A stretch of DNA of 64,000 bases, taken from positions 62,001-126,000 of the forward strand of contig NZ_JAGZ01000001.1 of assembly GCF_000526915.1 (NCBI RefSeq), in the 5' to 3' direction. The DNA is from Mycobacterium genavense ATCC 51234. Its GTDB lineage: Bacteria > Actinomycetota > Actinomycetes > Mycobacteriales > Mycobacteriaceae. Of the stretch, positions 20,395 through 29,486 are shown piece by piece. Made by a program: the position numbers and the translations under genes. The notes beneath the pieces were generated by a model that was not told the DNA's origin, ran no database searches, and worked only from the letters and a program-made list of their open reading frames with translations. Every line of letters starts with the position of its first letter. Within the stretch, counting starts at the first letter, position 1.

Positions 20395-21261
20395 ATGACG
20401 ACCGAGCACCCGGACGACGCCGTCGAGATCGGCTTGACGGGGCGTCCGCCGCGGGCGATCCCGGAACCGCAGCCGCGCACGTCGCACGGCCCGGCCAAGG
20501 TTATTGCGATGTGTAACCAGAAGGGCGGCGTCGGGAAAACCACGTCCACGATCAACCTGGGCGCCGCGCTCGCCGAGTACGGCCGGCGGGTGCTGCTGGT
20601 GGACATGGACCCGCAGGGTGCGCTGTCGGCGGGCCTGGGCGTCCCGCATTACGACCTGGAGAAGACCATTCACAACGTGCTGGTGGAGCCGCGGGTCTCG
20701 ATCGAAGACGTGCTGCTGTCCACCCGGGTCAAGCATCTGGACCTGGTGCCCAGCAACATCGACCTGTCGGCCGCCGAGATACAACTGGTCAACGAGGTGG
20801 GGCGGGAGCAGACGCTGGGCCGGGCGCTGCACCCGGTGCTGGACCGCTACGACTACGTGCTGATCGACTGCCAGCCGTCGCTGGGCCTGCTCACCGTCAA
20901 CGGGCTGGCCTGCTCCGACGGCGTCGTCATCCCCACCGAGTGCGAGTTCTTCTCGCTGCGCGGCCTGGCGCTGCTCACCGATACCGTCGACAAGGTGCGT
21001 GACCGCCTCAACCCGAAGCTCGAGATCAGCGGCATCCTGCTGACCCGCTACGACCCGCGCACCGTCAACGCCCGCGAGGTGATGGCCCGCGTCGTGGAGC
21101 GCTTCGGTGACCTGGTGTTCGACACGGTGATCACCCGGACCGTGCGTTTCCCGGAGACCAGTGTGGCCGGCGAACCGATCACCACCTGGGCGCCGAAGTC
21201 GACGGGCGCCATCGCCTATCGCGCGCTGGCCCGCGAGTTCATCGACCGATTCGGCGCGTGA
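20395..21261 (+). CDS. ParA-like ATPase upstream of scpAB (Rv1708-like)
   Basis: 288 residues, a MinD/ParA-type ATPase. The deviant Walker A is CNQKGGVGKTTSTINL, followed by LLVDMDPQGALSAGLG and DYVLIDCQPSLGLLTVN. It is not the chromosomal parA next to parB; its gene overlaps scpA by 4 bases (GTGA), which suggests a role with the SMC-ScpAB condensin. The N-terminal 35 residues are variable. Confidence 0.92.
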   Translation: MTTEHPDDAVEIGLTGRPPRAIPEPQPRTSHGPAKVIAMCNQKGGVGKTTSTINLGAALAEYGRRVLLVDMDPQGALSAGLGVPHYDLEKTIHNVLVEPRVSIEDVLLSTRVKHLDLVPSNIDLSAAEIQLVNEVGREQTLGRALHPVLDRYDYVLIDCQPSLGLLTVNGLACSDGVVIPTECEFFSLRGLALLTDTVDKVRDRLNPKLEISGILLTRYDPRTVNAREVMARVVERFGDLVFDTVITRTVRFPETSVAGEPITTWAPKSTGAIAYRALAREFIDRFGA

Positions 21262-22061
21262 ACGACACAGCTAATGGTGAGGCGCCGCCGCAGACCGGCT
21301 TCCAGGTCCGCCTCACCAACTTCGAGGGGCCGTTCGACCTGCTGCTGCAGCTGATCTTCGCGCATCGGCTCGACGTCACCGAGGTGGCGCTGCACCAGGT
21401 CACCGACGACTTTATCGCCTACACCCGCGAGATCGGCGCCCAGCTGGATCTGGAGGAGACCACCGCGTTCCTCGTGGTCGCCGCGACCCTGCTGGATCTC
21501 AAGGCTGCCCGGCTGCTGCCGGCCGGGCAGATCGACGACGAAGAAGACCTCGCGCTGCTCGAGGTGCGCGACCTGCTGTTCGCCCGGCTGTTGCAGTACC
21601 GCGCGTTCAAGCACGTCGCGGAGATGTTCGCCGAGCTGGAAGCGACCGCACTGCGCAGCTACCCGCGCGCGGTGTCGCTGGAGGACCGGTTCACCGAACT
21701 GCTGCCCGAGGTGATGATCGGTGTCGACGCGCAACGCTTCGCCGAGATCGCCGCGGTCGCGTTCACGCCGCGGCCGGTGCCAACGGTGGCCATCGGCCAC
21801 CTGCACGAGCTCAAGGTCTCGGTGCCCGAGCAGGCCCAGAAGCTGCTGTCGATGCTCGAAGCGCGCGGTCGCGGGCAATGGGCCACGTTTTCCGAGCTGG
21901 TCGCCGACTGCGAGGTACCGATGGAGGTGGTGGGGCGGTTCCTGGCGCTGCTCGAGCTGTATCGGTCCCGGGCGGTAGCATTCGACCAGTCGGAGCCGCT
22001 CGGCGTGCTCCAGATTTCGTGGACCGGCGAGCGTCCGAGCACCGAGATACGGGACGAGTAA
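21258..22061 (+). CDS. scpA: segregation and condensation protein A
   Basis: 267 residues. The kleisin N-terminal region FQVRLTNFEGPFDLLLQLI is diagnostic; a helical middle and a C-terminal winged-helix part (FSELVADCEVPMEVVGRFLALLEL) follow. ScpA bridges the SMC heads. GTG start overlapping the ParA-like stop; the TAA stop shares one base with the scpB ATG. Confidence 0.95.
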   Translation: MNDTANGEAPPQTGFQVRLTNFEGPFDLLLQLIFAHRLDVTEVALHQVTDDFIAYTREIGAQLDLEETTAFLVVAATLLDLKAARLLPAGQIDDEEDLALLEVRDLLFARLLQYRAFKHVAEMFAELEATALRSYPRAVSLEDRFTELLPEVMIGVDAQRFAEIAAVAFTPRPVPTVAIGHLHELKVSVPEQAQKLLSMLEARGRGQWATFSELVADCEVPMEVVGRFLALLELYRSRAVAFDQSEPLGVLQISWTGERPSTEIRDE

Positions 22062-22765
22062 TGACCGAAGACCTGCCCGACCTCGATCTTGGCGATCCCG
22101 ACGGTGGCCTCCCGGATATCGCCGAGGTCGTGCCGATGGACCCCGAGGAACTCGGGTCCGTGCTGGAGGCGCTGCTGTTGGTGGTCGATACCCCGGTCAC
22201 CTACGAAGCGCTGGCCGCGGCCACCGAGCAACCCGTCTACCGCATCGCCGCCAAGCTGAAGGCGATGTCCGAGGAACTCGCCGCCCGCGACAGCGGCATC
22301 GACCTGCGTAAGACCGGTGAGGGGTGGCGGATGTACACCCGGGCTCGGTATGCGCCGTATGTGGAGAAGCTGCTGTTGGATGGCGCGCGCTCCAAGCTCA
22401 CCCGGGCAGCGCTGGAGACCCTGGCCGTGGTGGCCTACCGCCAGCCGGTGACCCGCGCGCGGGTCAGCGCGGTCCGCGGGGTCAACGTGGATGCCGTCAT
22501 GCGAACGTTGTTGGCGCGCGGTCTGATCACCGAGGCCGGCGTCGACGAGGACAGTGGTGCCGCCACGTTCGCGACCACGGAGTTGTTCCTGGAACGCCTG
22601 GGCCTGGAGTCGCTGGCCGATTTGCCCGATATCGCACCGCTGCTTCCCGACGTCGACACGATTGAGGATCTGAGCGAATCCCTGGACAGCGAGCCACGTT
22701 TCATCAAGCTGTCGGGTGGCCAGACGCCCGAACAGTCGTTGTCGTTTGACGTGGACCAGGATTGA
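22061..22765 (+). CDS. scpB: segregation and condensation protein B
   Basis: 234 residues with an acidic N-terminal tail and two winged-helix domains (VLEALLLVVDTPVTYEALA; LTRAALETLAVVAYRQPVTRA, the latter strongly conserved). Dimeric ScpB binds ScpA in the condensin complex. The TGATG overlap with the next gene continues the coupled operon. Confidence 0.95.
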   Translation: MTEDLPDLDLGDPDGGLPDIAEVVPMDPEELGSVLEALLLVVDTPVTYEALAAATEQPVYRIAAKLKAMSEELAARDSGIDLRKTGEGWRMYTRARYAPYVEKLLLDGARSKLTRAALETLAVVAYRQPVTRARVSAVRGVNVDAVMRTLLARGLITEAGVDEDSGAATFATTELFLERLGLESLADLPDIAPLLPDVDTIEDLSESLDSEPRFIKLSGGQTPEQSLSFDVDQD

Positions 22766-23508
22766 TGGCCGACGATCAAGGGATCCGGCTGCAAAAAGTG
22801 TTGTCCCAGGCCGGAATTGCGTCGCGTCGGGCGGCCGAGAAATTGATCGTCGAGGGGCGCGTCGAGGTGGACGGTCAGGTGGTGACCGAACTGGGCACCC
22901 GGGTCGATCCCGATGCGTCGGTGATTCGAGTCGACGGCGCTCGAATCGCCGTCGACGAGACGCAGGTGTATCTGGCGTTGAACAAGCCACGTGGCATGCA
23001 TTCGACGATGTCCGACGATCGCGGCCGGCCGTGCATCGGCGATCTGGTCGAGCGGCGAGTGCGGGGCAACAAGAAGCTCTTTCACGTGGGGCGACTCGAT
23101 GCGGACACCGAGGGCCTGATCCTGCTCACCAACGACGGTGAGCTGGCACACCGGTTGATGCATCCCTCGCACGAAGTGCCCAAGACGTATCTGGCGACGG
23201 TCACCGGCACGGTACCGCGCGGGCTGGGCAAGCAGTTGCGGGCCGGTGTTGAGTTGGAGGACGGCCCGGCGCGGGTCGACGATTTTGCTGTGGTCGACGC
23301 GATTCCCGGAAAGACGCTGGTGCGGTTGACATTGCACGAAGGCCGCAATCGGATTGTGCGCCGGATGCTGGCGGCGGTCGGTTTCCCGGTGGAGGCGCTG
23401 GTGCGCACCGACATCGGCGGGGTTTCGCTGGGCAAGCAGCGCCCGGGCCATATCCGGGCGTTGAGCCAGGGTGAGATCGGCCAGCTGTACAAAGCGGTTG
23501 GCCTGTGA
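22765..23508 (+). CDS. rluB: pseudouridine synthase, RsuA/RluB family
   Basis: 247 residues. N-terminal S4 domain ([22 protein letters not shown]), then the RsuA-family catalytic domain with the catalytic Asp in [17 protein letters not shown]. Probably modifies 23S rRNA, as RluB does, although the family also includes RluE/F and RsuA. Start chosen at the ATG 22765 rather than the TTG just upstream. Overlaps cmk by 4 bases. Confidence 0.9.
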   Translation: MADDQGIRLQKVLSQAGIASRRAAEKLIVEGRVEVDGQVVTELGTRVDPDASVIRVDGARIAVDETQVYLALNKPRGMHSTMSDDRGRPCIGDLVERRVRGNKKLFHVGRLDADTEGLILLTNDGELAHRLMHPSHEVPKTYLATVTGTVPRGLGKQLRAGVELEDGPARVDDFAVVDAIPGKTLVRLTLHEGRNRIVRRMLAAVGFPVEALVRTDIGGVSLGKQRPGHIRALSQGEIGQLYKAVGL

Positions 23509-24191
23509 CGGGCGGCATCGTGGTAGCGATCGACGGCCCGGCGGGAACCGGAAAGTCCTCGGTGTCAAAGGGGTTGGCCAAGGCTCTGGGTGCGCGCTAC
23601 CTGGACACCGGAGGCATGTACCGGATGGTGACGCTGGCCGTCTTGCGCCACGGGATCGACCCGGCCGATGCGGATGCGGTCGCGCGCGTTGCCGAGACGG
23701 TGCAGATGTCGGTCGACTACCGCCCCGACGGGGACCGTTATTTCCTCGGCGGAGAGGATGTCTCGGCCGAGATCCGCGGCGACCAGGTCACCGGAGCGGT
23801 GTCGGCGGTGTCGTCGGTTGCCGCGGTGCGGACCCGGCTGGTCGCTCTGCAGCGCGAAATGGCTAAGGGGCCGGGCAATGTCGTCGTCGAGGGCCGCGAC
23901 ATCGGGACGGTGGTCTTGCCCGACGCGCCGGTGAAGATCTTCTTGACGGCGTCGGCCGAGACCCGGGCCCGGCGCCGCAACGATCAGAACGTCGCGGCGG
24001 GCCTGCCCGACGATTACGACGGCGTGCTGGCCGACGTGCGCCGCCGCGATCATCTCGATTCCACCCGCGCGTTGTCGCCGCTGCGCCCGGCGCCCGATGC
24101 GGTGACCGTCGACACCAGCGACATGACCGAGGCCCAGGTGATCGATCACCTGCTGGAATTGGTCCGGCAGCGAGGCGAGGCGGTGCGGTGA
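23505..24191 (+). CDS. cmk: cytidylate kinase
   Basis: 228 residues; phosphorylates CMP/dCMP. P-loop [16 protein letters not shown], the following [14 protein letters not shown], and the NMP-binding/LID motifs [13 protein letters not shown] and RARRRNDQ are all present. The GTG start overlaps the upstream stop and its own stop overlaps der. Confidence 0.95.
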   Translation: MTGGIVVAIDGPAGTGKSSVSKGLAKALGARYLDTGGMYRMVTLAVLRHGIDPADADAVARVAETVQMSVDYRPDGDRYFLGGEDVSAEIRGDQVTGAVSAVSSVAAVRTRLVALQREMAKGPGNVVVEGRDIGTVVLPDAPVKIFLTASAETRARRRNDQNVAAGLPDDYDGVLADVRRRDHLDSTRALSPLRPAPDAVTVDTSDMTEAQVIDHLLELVRQRGEAVR

Positions 24192-25591
24192 CTCAGGACG
24201 GCACCTGGTCCGACGAAAGCGATTGGGAAATAGCCGATTCCGGATCGGGAGACTTCGACGAGCCCGGTCCCGCGCCGGTGGTCGCAATCGTCGGCCGACC
24301 CAACGTCGGCAAGTCGACGTTGGTCAACCGGATCCTGGGCCGGCGGGAAGCGGTCGTGCAGGACGTTCCCGGCGTGACCCGCGACCGGGTCTCCTACGAC
24401 GCGCTGTGGACCGGACGCCGGTTCGTCGTCCAGGACACCGGGGGATGGGAGCCCGACGCCAAGGGCTTGCAGCAGCTGGTCGCCGAACAGGCGTCGGTGG
24501 CGATGCGTACCGCCGACGCGATCATCCTGGTGGTCGACGCGACGGTCGGGGCGACCAGTGCCGACGAGGCCGCCGCCCGCATCCTGCTGCGCTCCGGCAA
24601 GCCAGTTTTCCTGGCCGCCAACAAGGTTGACAGCGAGAAGGTCGAATCCGACGCGGCCGAGCTGTGGTCGCTGGGTCTGGGCGAGCCGCATCCGATCAGC
24701 GCGATCCACGGTCGCGGCGTGGCCGATCTGCTCGACGAGGTGCTGGCCGTATTGGCCGAGGTGTCCGAGGCAGCGCCCGCGGTCGGCGGGCCTCGAAGGG
24801 TGGCGCTGGTCGGCAAGCCCAACGTCGGAAAGAGCTCGCTGCTCAACAAGCTGGCCGGCGACGAGCGCTCGGTGGTGCACGACGTCGCCGGAACCACCGT
24901 GGACCCGGTGGACTCGCTGATCGAATTGGGCGGCAAGGTCTGGCGATTCGTCGACACCGCGGGTCTGCGGCGCAAGGTCGGACAGGCCAGCGGGCACGAG
25001 TTCTATGCGTCGGTGCGTACGCACTCGGCCATCGATGCCGCCGAGGTGGTGCTGGTTTTGATCGACGCCTCGCAGCCGCTGACCGAGCAAGACCAGCGGG
25101 TGCTGTCCATGGTGATCGAGGCCGGCCGGGCGCTGGTGCTGGCCTTCAACAAATGGGATCTGGTCGACGAGGACCGGCGCGAGCTGCTGGACCGCGAGAT
25201 CGACCGCGAGCTGTTGCAGCTGCAGTGGGCGGCACGGGTGAACATCTCCGCCAAGACGGGGCGGGCCGTGCAGAAGCTGGTGCCGGCGATGAAGACCGCG
25301 CTGGCGTCGTGGGACGCGAGGATTGCCACCGGCCCGCTGAACACCTGGCTCAAGGAGGTCGTCGCGGCCACGCCGCCTCCGGTGCGCGGCGGCAAGCAGC
25401 CCCGCATTCTGTTCGCCACTCAGGCCGCCATCCGGCCGCCGACGTTCGTCCTGTTCACCACCGGTTTTCTAGAGGCTGGCTACCGGCGCTTCCTGGAACG
25501 GCGGTTGCGCGAGACGTTCGGATTCGACGGCAGCCCGATCCGCATCAATGTGCGGGTGCGCGAAAAGCGCGGGACCGCCAAGCGCCGCTGA
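24188..25591 (+). CDS. der: ribosome-associated GTPase Der (EngA)
   Basis: 467 residues with two tandem GTPase domains: G1 motifs GRPNVGKST and [10 protein letters not shown]3 motifs DTGGWE and DTAGLRR, G4 motifs NKVD and NKWD, then a C-terminal KH-like domain ending [12 protein letters not shown]. Needed for 50S subunit maturation. Last gene of the six-gene chain ParA-like, scpA, scpB, rluB, cmk, der; a hairpin follows 14 bases after the stop. Confidence 0.96.
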   Translation: MTQDGTWSDESDWEIADSGSGDFDEPGPAPVVAIVGRPNVGKSTLVNRILGRREAVVQDVPGVTRDRVSYDALWTGRRFVVQDTGGWEPDAKGLQQLVAEQASVAMRTADAIILVVDATVGATSADEAAARILLRSGKPVFLAANKVDSEKVESDAAELWSLGLGEPHPISAIHGRGVADLLDEVLAVLAEVSEAAPAVGGPRRVALVGKPNVGKSSLLNKLAGDERSVVHDVAGTTVDPVDSLIELGGKVWRFVDTAGLRRKVGQASGHEFYASVRTHSAIDAAEVVLVLIDASQPLTEQDQRVLSMVIEAGRALVLAFNKWDLVDEDRRELLDREIDRELLQLQWAARVNISAKTGRAVQKLVPAMKTALASWDARIATGPLNTWLKEVVAATPPPVRGGKQPRILFATQAAIRPPTFVLFTTGFLEAGYRRFLERRLRETFGFDGSPIRINVRVREKRGTAKRR

Positions 25592-25604
25592 CATCCGGTC
25601 TTGC

Positions 25605-25644
25605 GGCGAGTGTGAACCCAGGCCGCCCTCCGGCCACACTCGCC
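25605..25644. terminator. hairpin after der
   Basis: GGCGAGTGTG (25605-25614) and CACACTCGCC (25635-25644) form a perfect 10-bp stem around a 20-base GC-rich loop. Position 14 bases after the der stop, at the end of a long coupled operon, suggests a terminator; there is no T-tract. Confidence 0.5.
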
Positions 25645-25745
25645 ACCCTGGATACACACCCAGCGTGGTGCTGCGGGATTCATGCTGATGTTCTCTCGCA
25701 TACCGGGGGAAACTACCCGTATCGCAGGAATATATCGGAGGACTA

Positions 25746-26522
25746 GTGAGCGCGGCGCGGTTCAGCGTGCAGGACAAGTTGATCCTGATCACCGGGGCGA
25801 CCGGATCCCTGGGCAGCGCGGCGACCAGGGCCCTGGCCGACGCCGGGGCCCGGCTGACGCTGCCCGGCGGCAACACCGAGCGACTGGCCGAGCTGGTAGA
25901 CGAGACCGGCCGTCACGACCTGGCCGTCGTGGTCCGTCGGCCCGAGACGCCGGCCGATGCGCAGGCCATGGTCGCCGCGGCCGTGGCCAAGCACGGTCGG
26001 CTCGACGGCGTCTTGGTCGCTTCGGGCATGAACCACGTCGCACCCATCACCGAGATGGGCGTCGAGGATTTCGACGACGTGATGAAGGCGAACGCGCGCG
26101 GCGCCTGGCTGGTGTGTCAGGCCGCCGGGCGGGTGCTGCTGCGGCAGGGCGGGGGCGGCAGCGTCGTGCTGGTTTCCTCGGTGCGCGGCAGCCTCGGCCA
26201 TGCCGCCGGTTACAGCGCCTACTGCCCGTCGAAGGCGGCGACCGACTTGCTGGCCAAGTCTTTGGCCGCCGAGTGGGGCCCACAGGGCATTCGGGTAAAT
26301 GCCTTGGCGCCCACGGTTTTCCGATCGGAGTTGACCGAATGGATGTACGCCGACGACGAAAGGGGCCGCGAAACCCGCGAGGCGATGTTCGCCCGAATCC
26401 CGTTGCGCCGCTTCGCCGAACCGGAAAACTTCGTCGGCGCGCTGATCTATCTGCTCAGCGACGCATCGAGTTTCTACACCGGCCAGGTGATGTACCTGGA
26501 TGGCGGGTACACGGCATGCTGA
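25746..26522 (+). CDS. short-chain dehydrogenase/reductase (Rv1714-like)
   Basis: 258 residues. The cofactor loop is TGATGSLGSA, the N-A-G region is replaced by LVASGMNHV, the catalytic Tyr-Lys is in YSAYCPSKAA, and the C-terminal LDGGY motif is intact. GTG start 6 bases after AGGA. A cyclase gene follows 16 bases later, as in the Rv1714-Rv1716 region, though no fadB3 (Rv1715) lies between. The two probably act on one catabolic substrate, which is not known. Confidence 0.88.
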   Translation: MSAARFSVQDKLILITGATGSLGSAATRALADAGARLTLPGGNTERLAELVDETGRHDLAVVVRRPETPADAQAMVAAAVAKHGRLDGVLVASGMNHVAPITEMGVEDFDDVMKANARGAWLVCQAAGRVLLRQGGGGSVVLVSSVRGSLGHAAGYSAYCPSKAATDLLAKSLAAEWGPQGIRVNALAPTVFRSELTEWMYADDERGRETREAMFARIPLRRFAEPENFVGALIYLLSDASSFYTGQVMYLDGGYTAC

Positions 26523-26538
26523 CCCGAAAGGAACCGTC

Positions 26539-27362
26539 GTGACCATGGCCTGGCCGCTGGGCAAAGCCGAAGCGAAGCTGGAATTCTACGATCTGTCGCA
26601 TCCGTGGGGTCATGGCGTGCCGGCCTGGCCGTACTTCGAGGACGTGAAGATCGAACGGCTGCACACCATGGCCAAAAGCCGGGTGCTGACCCAAAAGGTC
26701 ACTACCGTCATGCATTCCGGCACGCACATCGATGCTCCCGGCCACGTCATCGAAGGCACGCCGCTGCTGCACGAGATCCCGCTGAGCGCGTTCTTCGGCA
26801 CCGGGGTGGTGGTGTCGATCCCGAAAACGAAGTGGGAGGTCGTCACCGCCGAGGACTTGGAGCAGGCCACGCCCGAGATCCGGCCCGGTGACATCGTGAT
26901 CGTCAACACCGGCTGGCATCACACCTACGCCGATGGTGCCGAGTATTACGCCTACTCGCCGGGTTTCTACAAAGACGCCGGGGAGTGGTTCGCCGCCAAG
27001 GGCGTCAAAGCCGTCGGTACGGACACCCAGGCGTTGGACCATCCGATGGCCATCGCGATCGCTCCGCATGGTCCGGCCGAGTATACGGGTGGGTTATTGC
27101 CCTGGGCAGTAACGGAATACGAGAAGCACACCGGTCGAAATGTGCTCGACGACTTCCCGGAGTGGGAGCCGTGCCACCGGGCGATTCTGTCCAAAGGCAT
27201 CTACGGCTTCGAGAATGTGGGTGGCGACTTGGACAAGGTCACCGGCAAGCGGGTCACCTTCTCGGCGTACCCGTGGCGGTGGGTCGGCGGCGACGGCTGT
27301 ATCGTGCGTTTGGTGGCGATCCTCGATCCACGGGCAGCTACCGCATCGAGACCGGGAGCTGA
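26539..27362 (+). CDS. cyclase/kynurenine formamidase-like hydrolase (Rv1716-like), 3' end frameshifted into the IclR gene
   Basis: The metal-binding signature of the PF04199 hydrolase family, HSGTHIDAPGHV, is at about residues 57-68; the C-terminal core GCIVRLVAILDP is intact. GTG 26539 follows AAAGGA. The expected ending TGSYRIETGS followed by TGA (27360-27362) lies in the next frame: one base appears lost at 27329-27330. In the sequence as given the frame therefore runs through RAATASRPGAE straight into the IclR protein, predicting a 532-residue fusion. The active site should be unaffected. Rv1717 and Rv1718, between these genes in M. tuberculosis, are absent. Confidence 0.8.
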
Positions 27363-27363
27363 G

Positions 27364-28137
27364 GTGACCGTCGACTCAGATGAGGCCCGCGGCAGCGGAA
27401 TTCAGGTCATCGCCCGCGCGGCCGAAATGTTGCGCCTGCTGCAGGCGCACCCCGGTGGGCTGAGCCAGGCCGAGATTGGCGAGCGGCTGGGCATGGCGCG
27501 CTCGACCGTGAGCCGGATCCTCAACGCGCTTGACGACGAAGGCCTGGTGGCCGCGCGCGCGGCGCGGGGTCGCTATCGACTGGGTCCCGAGATCGCCCGT
27601 ATGGCTACCACCGTTCGCCGCAGCGTCGTGTTCGACGTGCACCCGTTCATCGAGGAGCTGTCCCGCGAAATGGAGGAGACCGTCGACCTGTCGATCCTGG
27701 ACGGTGATCGCGCGACCTTCGTCGACGAGGTCGTCTCCCCACACCGCCTGCGGGCCATCAGCGCGGTCGGCGAGTCGTTTCCGCTGCACTGCTGCGCCAA
27801 CGGCAAGGCCTTGCTGGCCACCCTGTCGGCCGACGAGCAGGCCCGAGCCCTGCCGAGCCGACTCGCCAGGCTCACCGCGAACACGATCACGACGCCGGCG
27901 GCGTTGCGCAAGGAGCTGGAGAGCGTCCGGACCGGGGGCATCGCGTATGACCGCGAAGAGCAGAGCGAGGGCATCTGCGCGGTAGGTGCGGTATTAAAAC
28001 GTGGCAGCGACGAGGCGGTCGCGGTCAGCGTGCCCGTCCCTGCGCAGCGCTTCTACCGCCGCGAAGCCGAGCTCGCCCAGGCGCTGCTGGCCTGGATAGA
28101 AAAGGTCGACGCCTGGTTTGCGAAGCCGGGCGATTAG
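27364..28137 (+). CDS. IclR family transcriptional regulator (Rv1719-like)
   Basis: 257 residues from GTG 27364, one base after the normal cyclase stop. N-terminal winged helix (IQVIARAAEMLRLLQAHPGGLSQAEIG, MARSTVSRILNALDDEGLV) and a C-terminal GAF-like effector domain (EETVDLSILDGDRATFVDE, FPLHCCANGKALLA, GGIAYDREEQSEGICAVGA). Likely regulates the adjacent SDR-cyclase operon in response to its metabolite. In the present sequence it is in frame with the cyclase; see that entry. An independent start with the upstream GGGAGCTGAG region remains possible. Confidence 0.88.
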   Translation: MTVDSDEARGSGIQVIARAAEMLRLLQAHPGGLSQAEIGERLGMARSTVSRILNALDDEGLVAARAARGRYRLGPEIARMATTVRRSVVFDVHPFIEELSREMEETVDLSILDGDRATFVDEVVSPHRLRAISAVGESFPLHCCANGKALLATLSADEQARALPSRLARLTANTITTPAALRKELESVRTGGIAYDREEQSEGICAVGAVLKRGSDEAVAVSVPVPAQRFYRREAELAQALLAWIEKVDAWFAKPGD

Positions 28138-28224
28138 GAGACACGCAAGTCAGCGAGGCAATGGCGGCCTGGGGCCGCGGCTACGGTAGGCTGTCGACCT
28201 GCTGCCGGTGGACTCATCGGCACA

Positions 28225-28298
28225 CGGGCTGTGGCGCAGTTTGGTAGCGCACTTGACTGGGGGTCAAGTGGTCGCAGGTTCAAATCCTGTCAGCCCGA
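28225..28298 (+). tRNA. tRNA-Pro (GGG)
   Basis: A complete 74-base cloverleaf: acceptor CGGGCTG/CAGCCCG with discriminator A, D-arm GCGC/GCGC, anticodon stem CTTGA/TCAAG with loop CTGGGGG (anticodon GGG), T-arm GCAGG/CCTGT around TTCAAAT. CCA is not encoded. Its 3' half is repeated at 29500-29543, marking it as an integration target. A near-copy of its last 14 bases follows directly (28301-28314). Confidence 0.97.
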
Positions 28299-28312
28299 CA
28301 CTGTCAGCCCGG

Positions 28313-28331
28313 CAGAGCAAAAAGTGCTCTG
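28313..28331 (+). terminator. small hairpin after tRNA-Pro
   Basis: CAGAGCA (28313-28319) and TGCTCTG (28325-28331) enclose AAAAG. A plausible terminator for the tRNA. No long T-run follows. The stretch 28332-28587 holds no recognisable gene. Confidence 0.4.
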
Positions 28332-28587
28332 ACCTATGTTGACGCGATTCCGCCAGGATTAGATGACGCGCAGCTGGGGACCACTTGCGACTCGCTGCGG
28401 ACATTAGAGGGTCACCCCGGGGAGTGATCACTCCGCCGCCCCTGTCGGTCTTTCCCGGTAGACGGGTCGCTTCCTCAAGGATGCTTCACAACTCCAATGT
28501 TGACGGATATGGTCCCTGACAAGGCGGCCTCCCGGCAGCGGCGGTTCAGCGCCACGTTAAGCGACGACGACGGTCGGCGCGGCAGTA

Positions 28588-28896
28588 TCAAAGGCTGAGA
28601 AGGACGCGAGAGCCGTCGGGACGCTTCACCGCCACTTCCAGCTCGCCGCCGGTGGCCTCGACGTACTTCCGGAGGGTATCGACCCGGCTGGTGCCCAGAT
28701 TCCCGTGCTCCATTTGAGATACGCGATTTTGTCCGACGCCGATGGCTGCTGCAAGAGAGGTCTGGGTGTAACCAGCGTCTTCACGCAGTTCACGGAGACG
28801 GTACTGCGCAACCTCGCGATCCATCTCGTCCTTGATTGCGTCGATGCGGGCGCGGTTGCCCGGACGGCGACGTCGAAGATCATCAAGCGTGGTCAT
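28588..28896 (-). CDS. XRE-family antitoxin, HigA-like
   Basis: 102 residues. A Cro/C1 helix-turn-helix occupies about residues 32-86 (RLRELREDAGYTQTSLAAAIGV, QNRVSQMEHGNLG, VDTLRKYVEATGGEL). It resembles the mycobacterial HigA2-type protein Rv2021c. The start overlaps the upstream toxin stop by 4 bases, giving toxin-first order as in higBA. Expected to neutralise the toxin and repress the operon through the palindrome at 29314-29333. Confidence 0.85.
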   Translation of the reverse strand: MTTLDDLRRRRPGNRARIDAIKDEMDREVAQYRLRELREDAGYTQTSLAAAIGVGQNRVSQMEHGNLGTSRVDTLRKYVEATGGELEVAVKRPDGSRVLLSL

Positions 28897-29312
28897 CGTT
28901 TCTTCCCCTTTCGTAGCTTCGGCTTGGCGGCTTTGGCCGCTTCAGCCTCCTTCAACAGCTTCTGTTGGTGTGCGGTGAAGAGGCGATCGGCGATGGGAAT
29001 AATCGTCGCATACCACTTCGTCCAATTTCCTGCCTTGTCCCCGGCGACCAGCATGATCGCCCGAGACTGGAGGTCGAACGCGAAGAACACTCGTATGTGG
29101 GCTCCGTCTTTCGTAGCGCGAGGCCGAAGCTCCTTCATGTTCGGGTGCTCTGAGCCTTCGAGGCTGTCCACGAACGGCCGGCGTGTGACCGGTCCGTGTT
29201 CCTCCAACTGCTCAAGAGCGGCAATCACGTTGTCGTATTCCTCGTCATCGAGGGCGTTGATCCATGCTTCGATGAGAGTCAGATCGACCTCCCATTTCCG
29301 CACAGAGAACAC
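28893..29312 (-). CDS. HigB-like toxin (phage Gp49/RelE superfamily)
   Basis: 139 residues. The pattern WEVDLTLIEAWINALDDEEYDNVIAALEQLEEHG, RPFVDSLEGSEHPNMKELRP, HIRVFFAFDLQSRAIMLVAGDK and WTKWYATIIPIADRLF is that of the Gp49/HigB mRNA-interferase group. The C-terminus is a basic Lys/Ala/Arg tail (LRKGKKR). First gene of a two-gene minus-strand operon with the antitoxin. GTG start with a palindrome immediately upstream. Intact, unlike many neighbours. Confidence 0.82.
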   Translation of the reverse strand: MFSVRKWEVDLTLIEAWINALDDEEYDNVIAALEQLEEHGPVTRRPFVDSLEGSEHPNMKELRPRATKDGAHIRVFFAFDLQSRAIMLVAGDKAGNWTKWYATIIPIADRLFTAHQQKLLKEAEAAKAAKPKLRKGKKR

Positions 29313-29313
29313 A

Positions 29314-29333
29314 ATATCAGCTTTAACTGATAT
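29314..29333. promoter_or_regulatory. palindromic operator candidate for the higBA-like operon
   Basis: ATATCAG (29314-29320) and CTGATAT (29327-29333) form a perfect inverted repeat around CTTTAA. It directly abuts the toxin start codon at 29312, where a HigA-type repressor would autoregulate. The arrangement is typical of TA operons; binding is inferred. Confidence 0.55.
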
Positions 29334-29486
29334 CAGCTAGAGATGATTCCCTGAGGCTGTCGCGAGCAGGTCGTGGGGACCATCCGGGGACCGCACGTTG
29401 AGCGCGTCACCGAACGACGTGCGCATTCGTGAACGCCACGTATCGCGCTTGACCCGGGAAAACCGCCAACGAACTGGGCAAACGCG

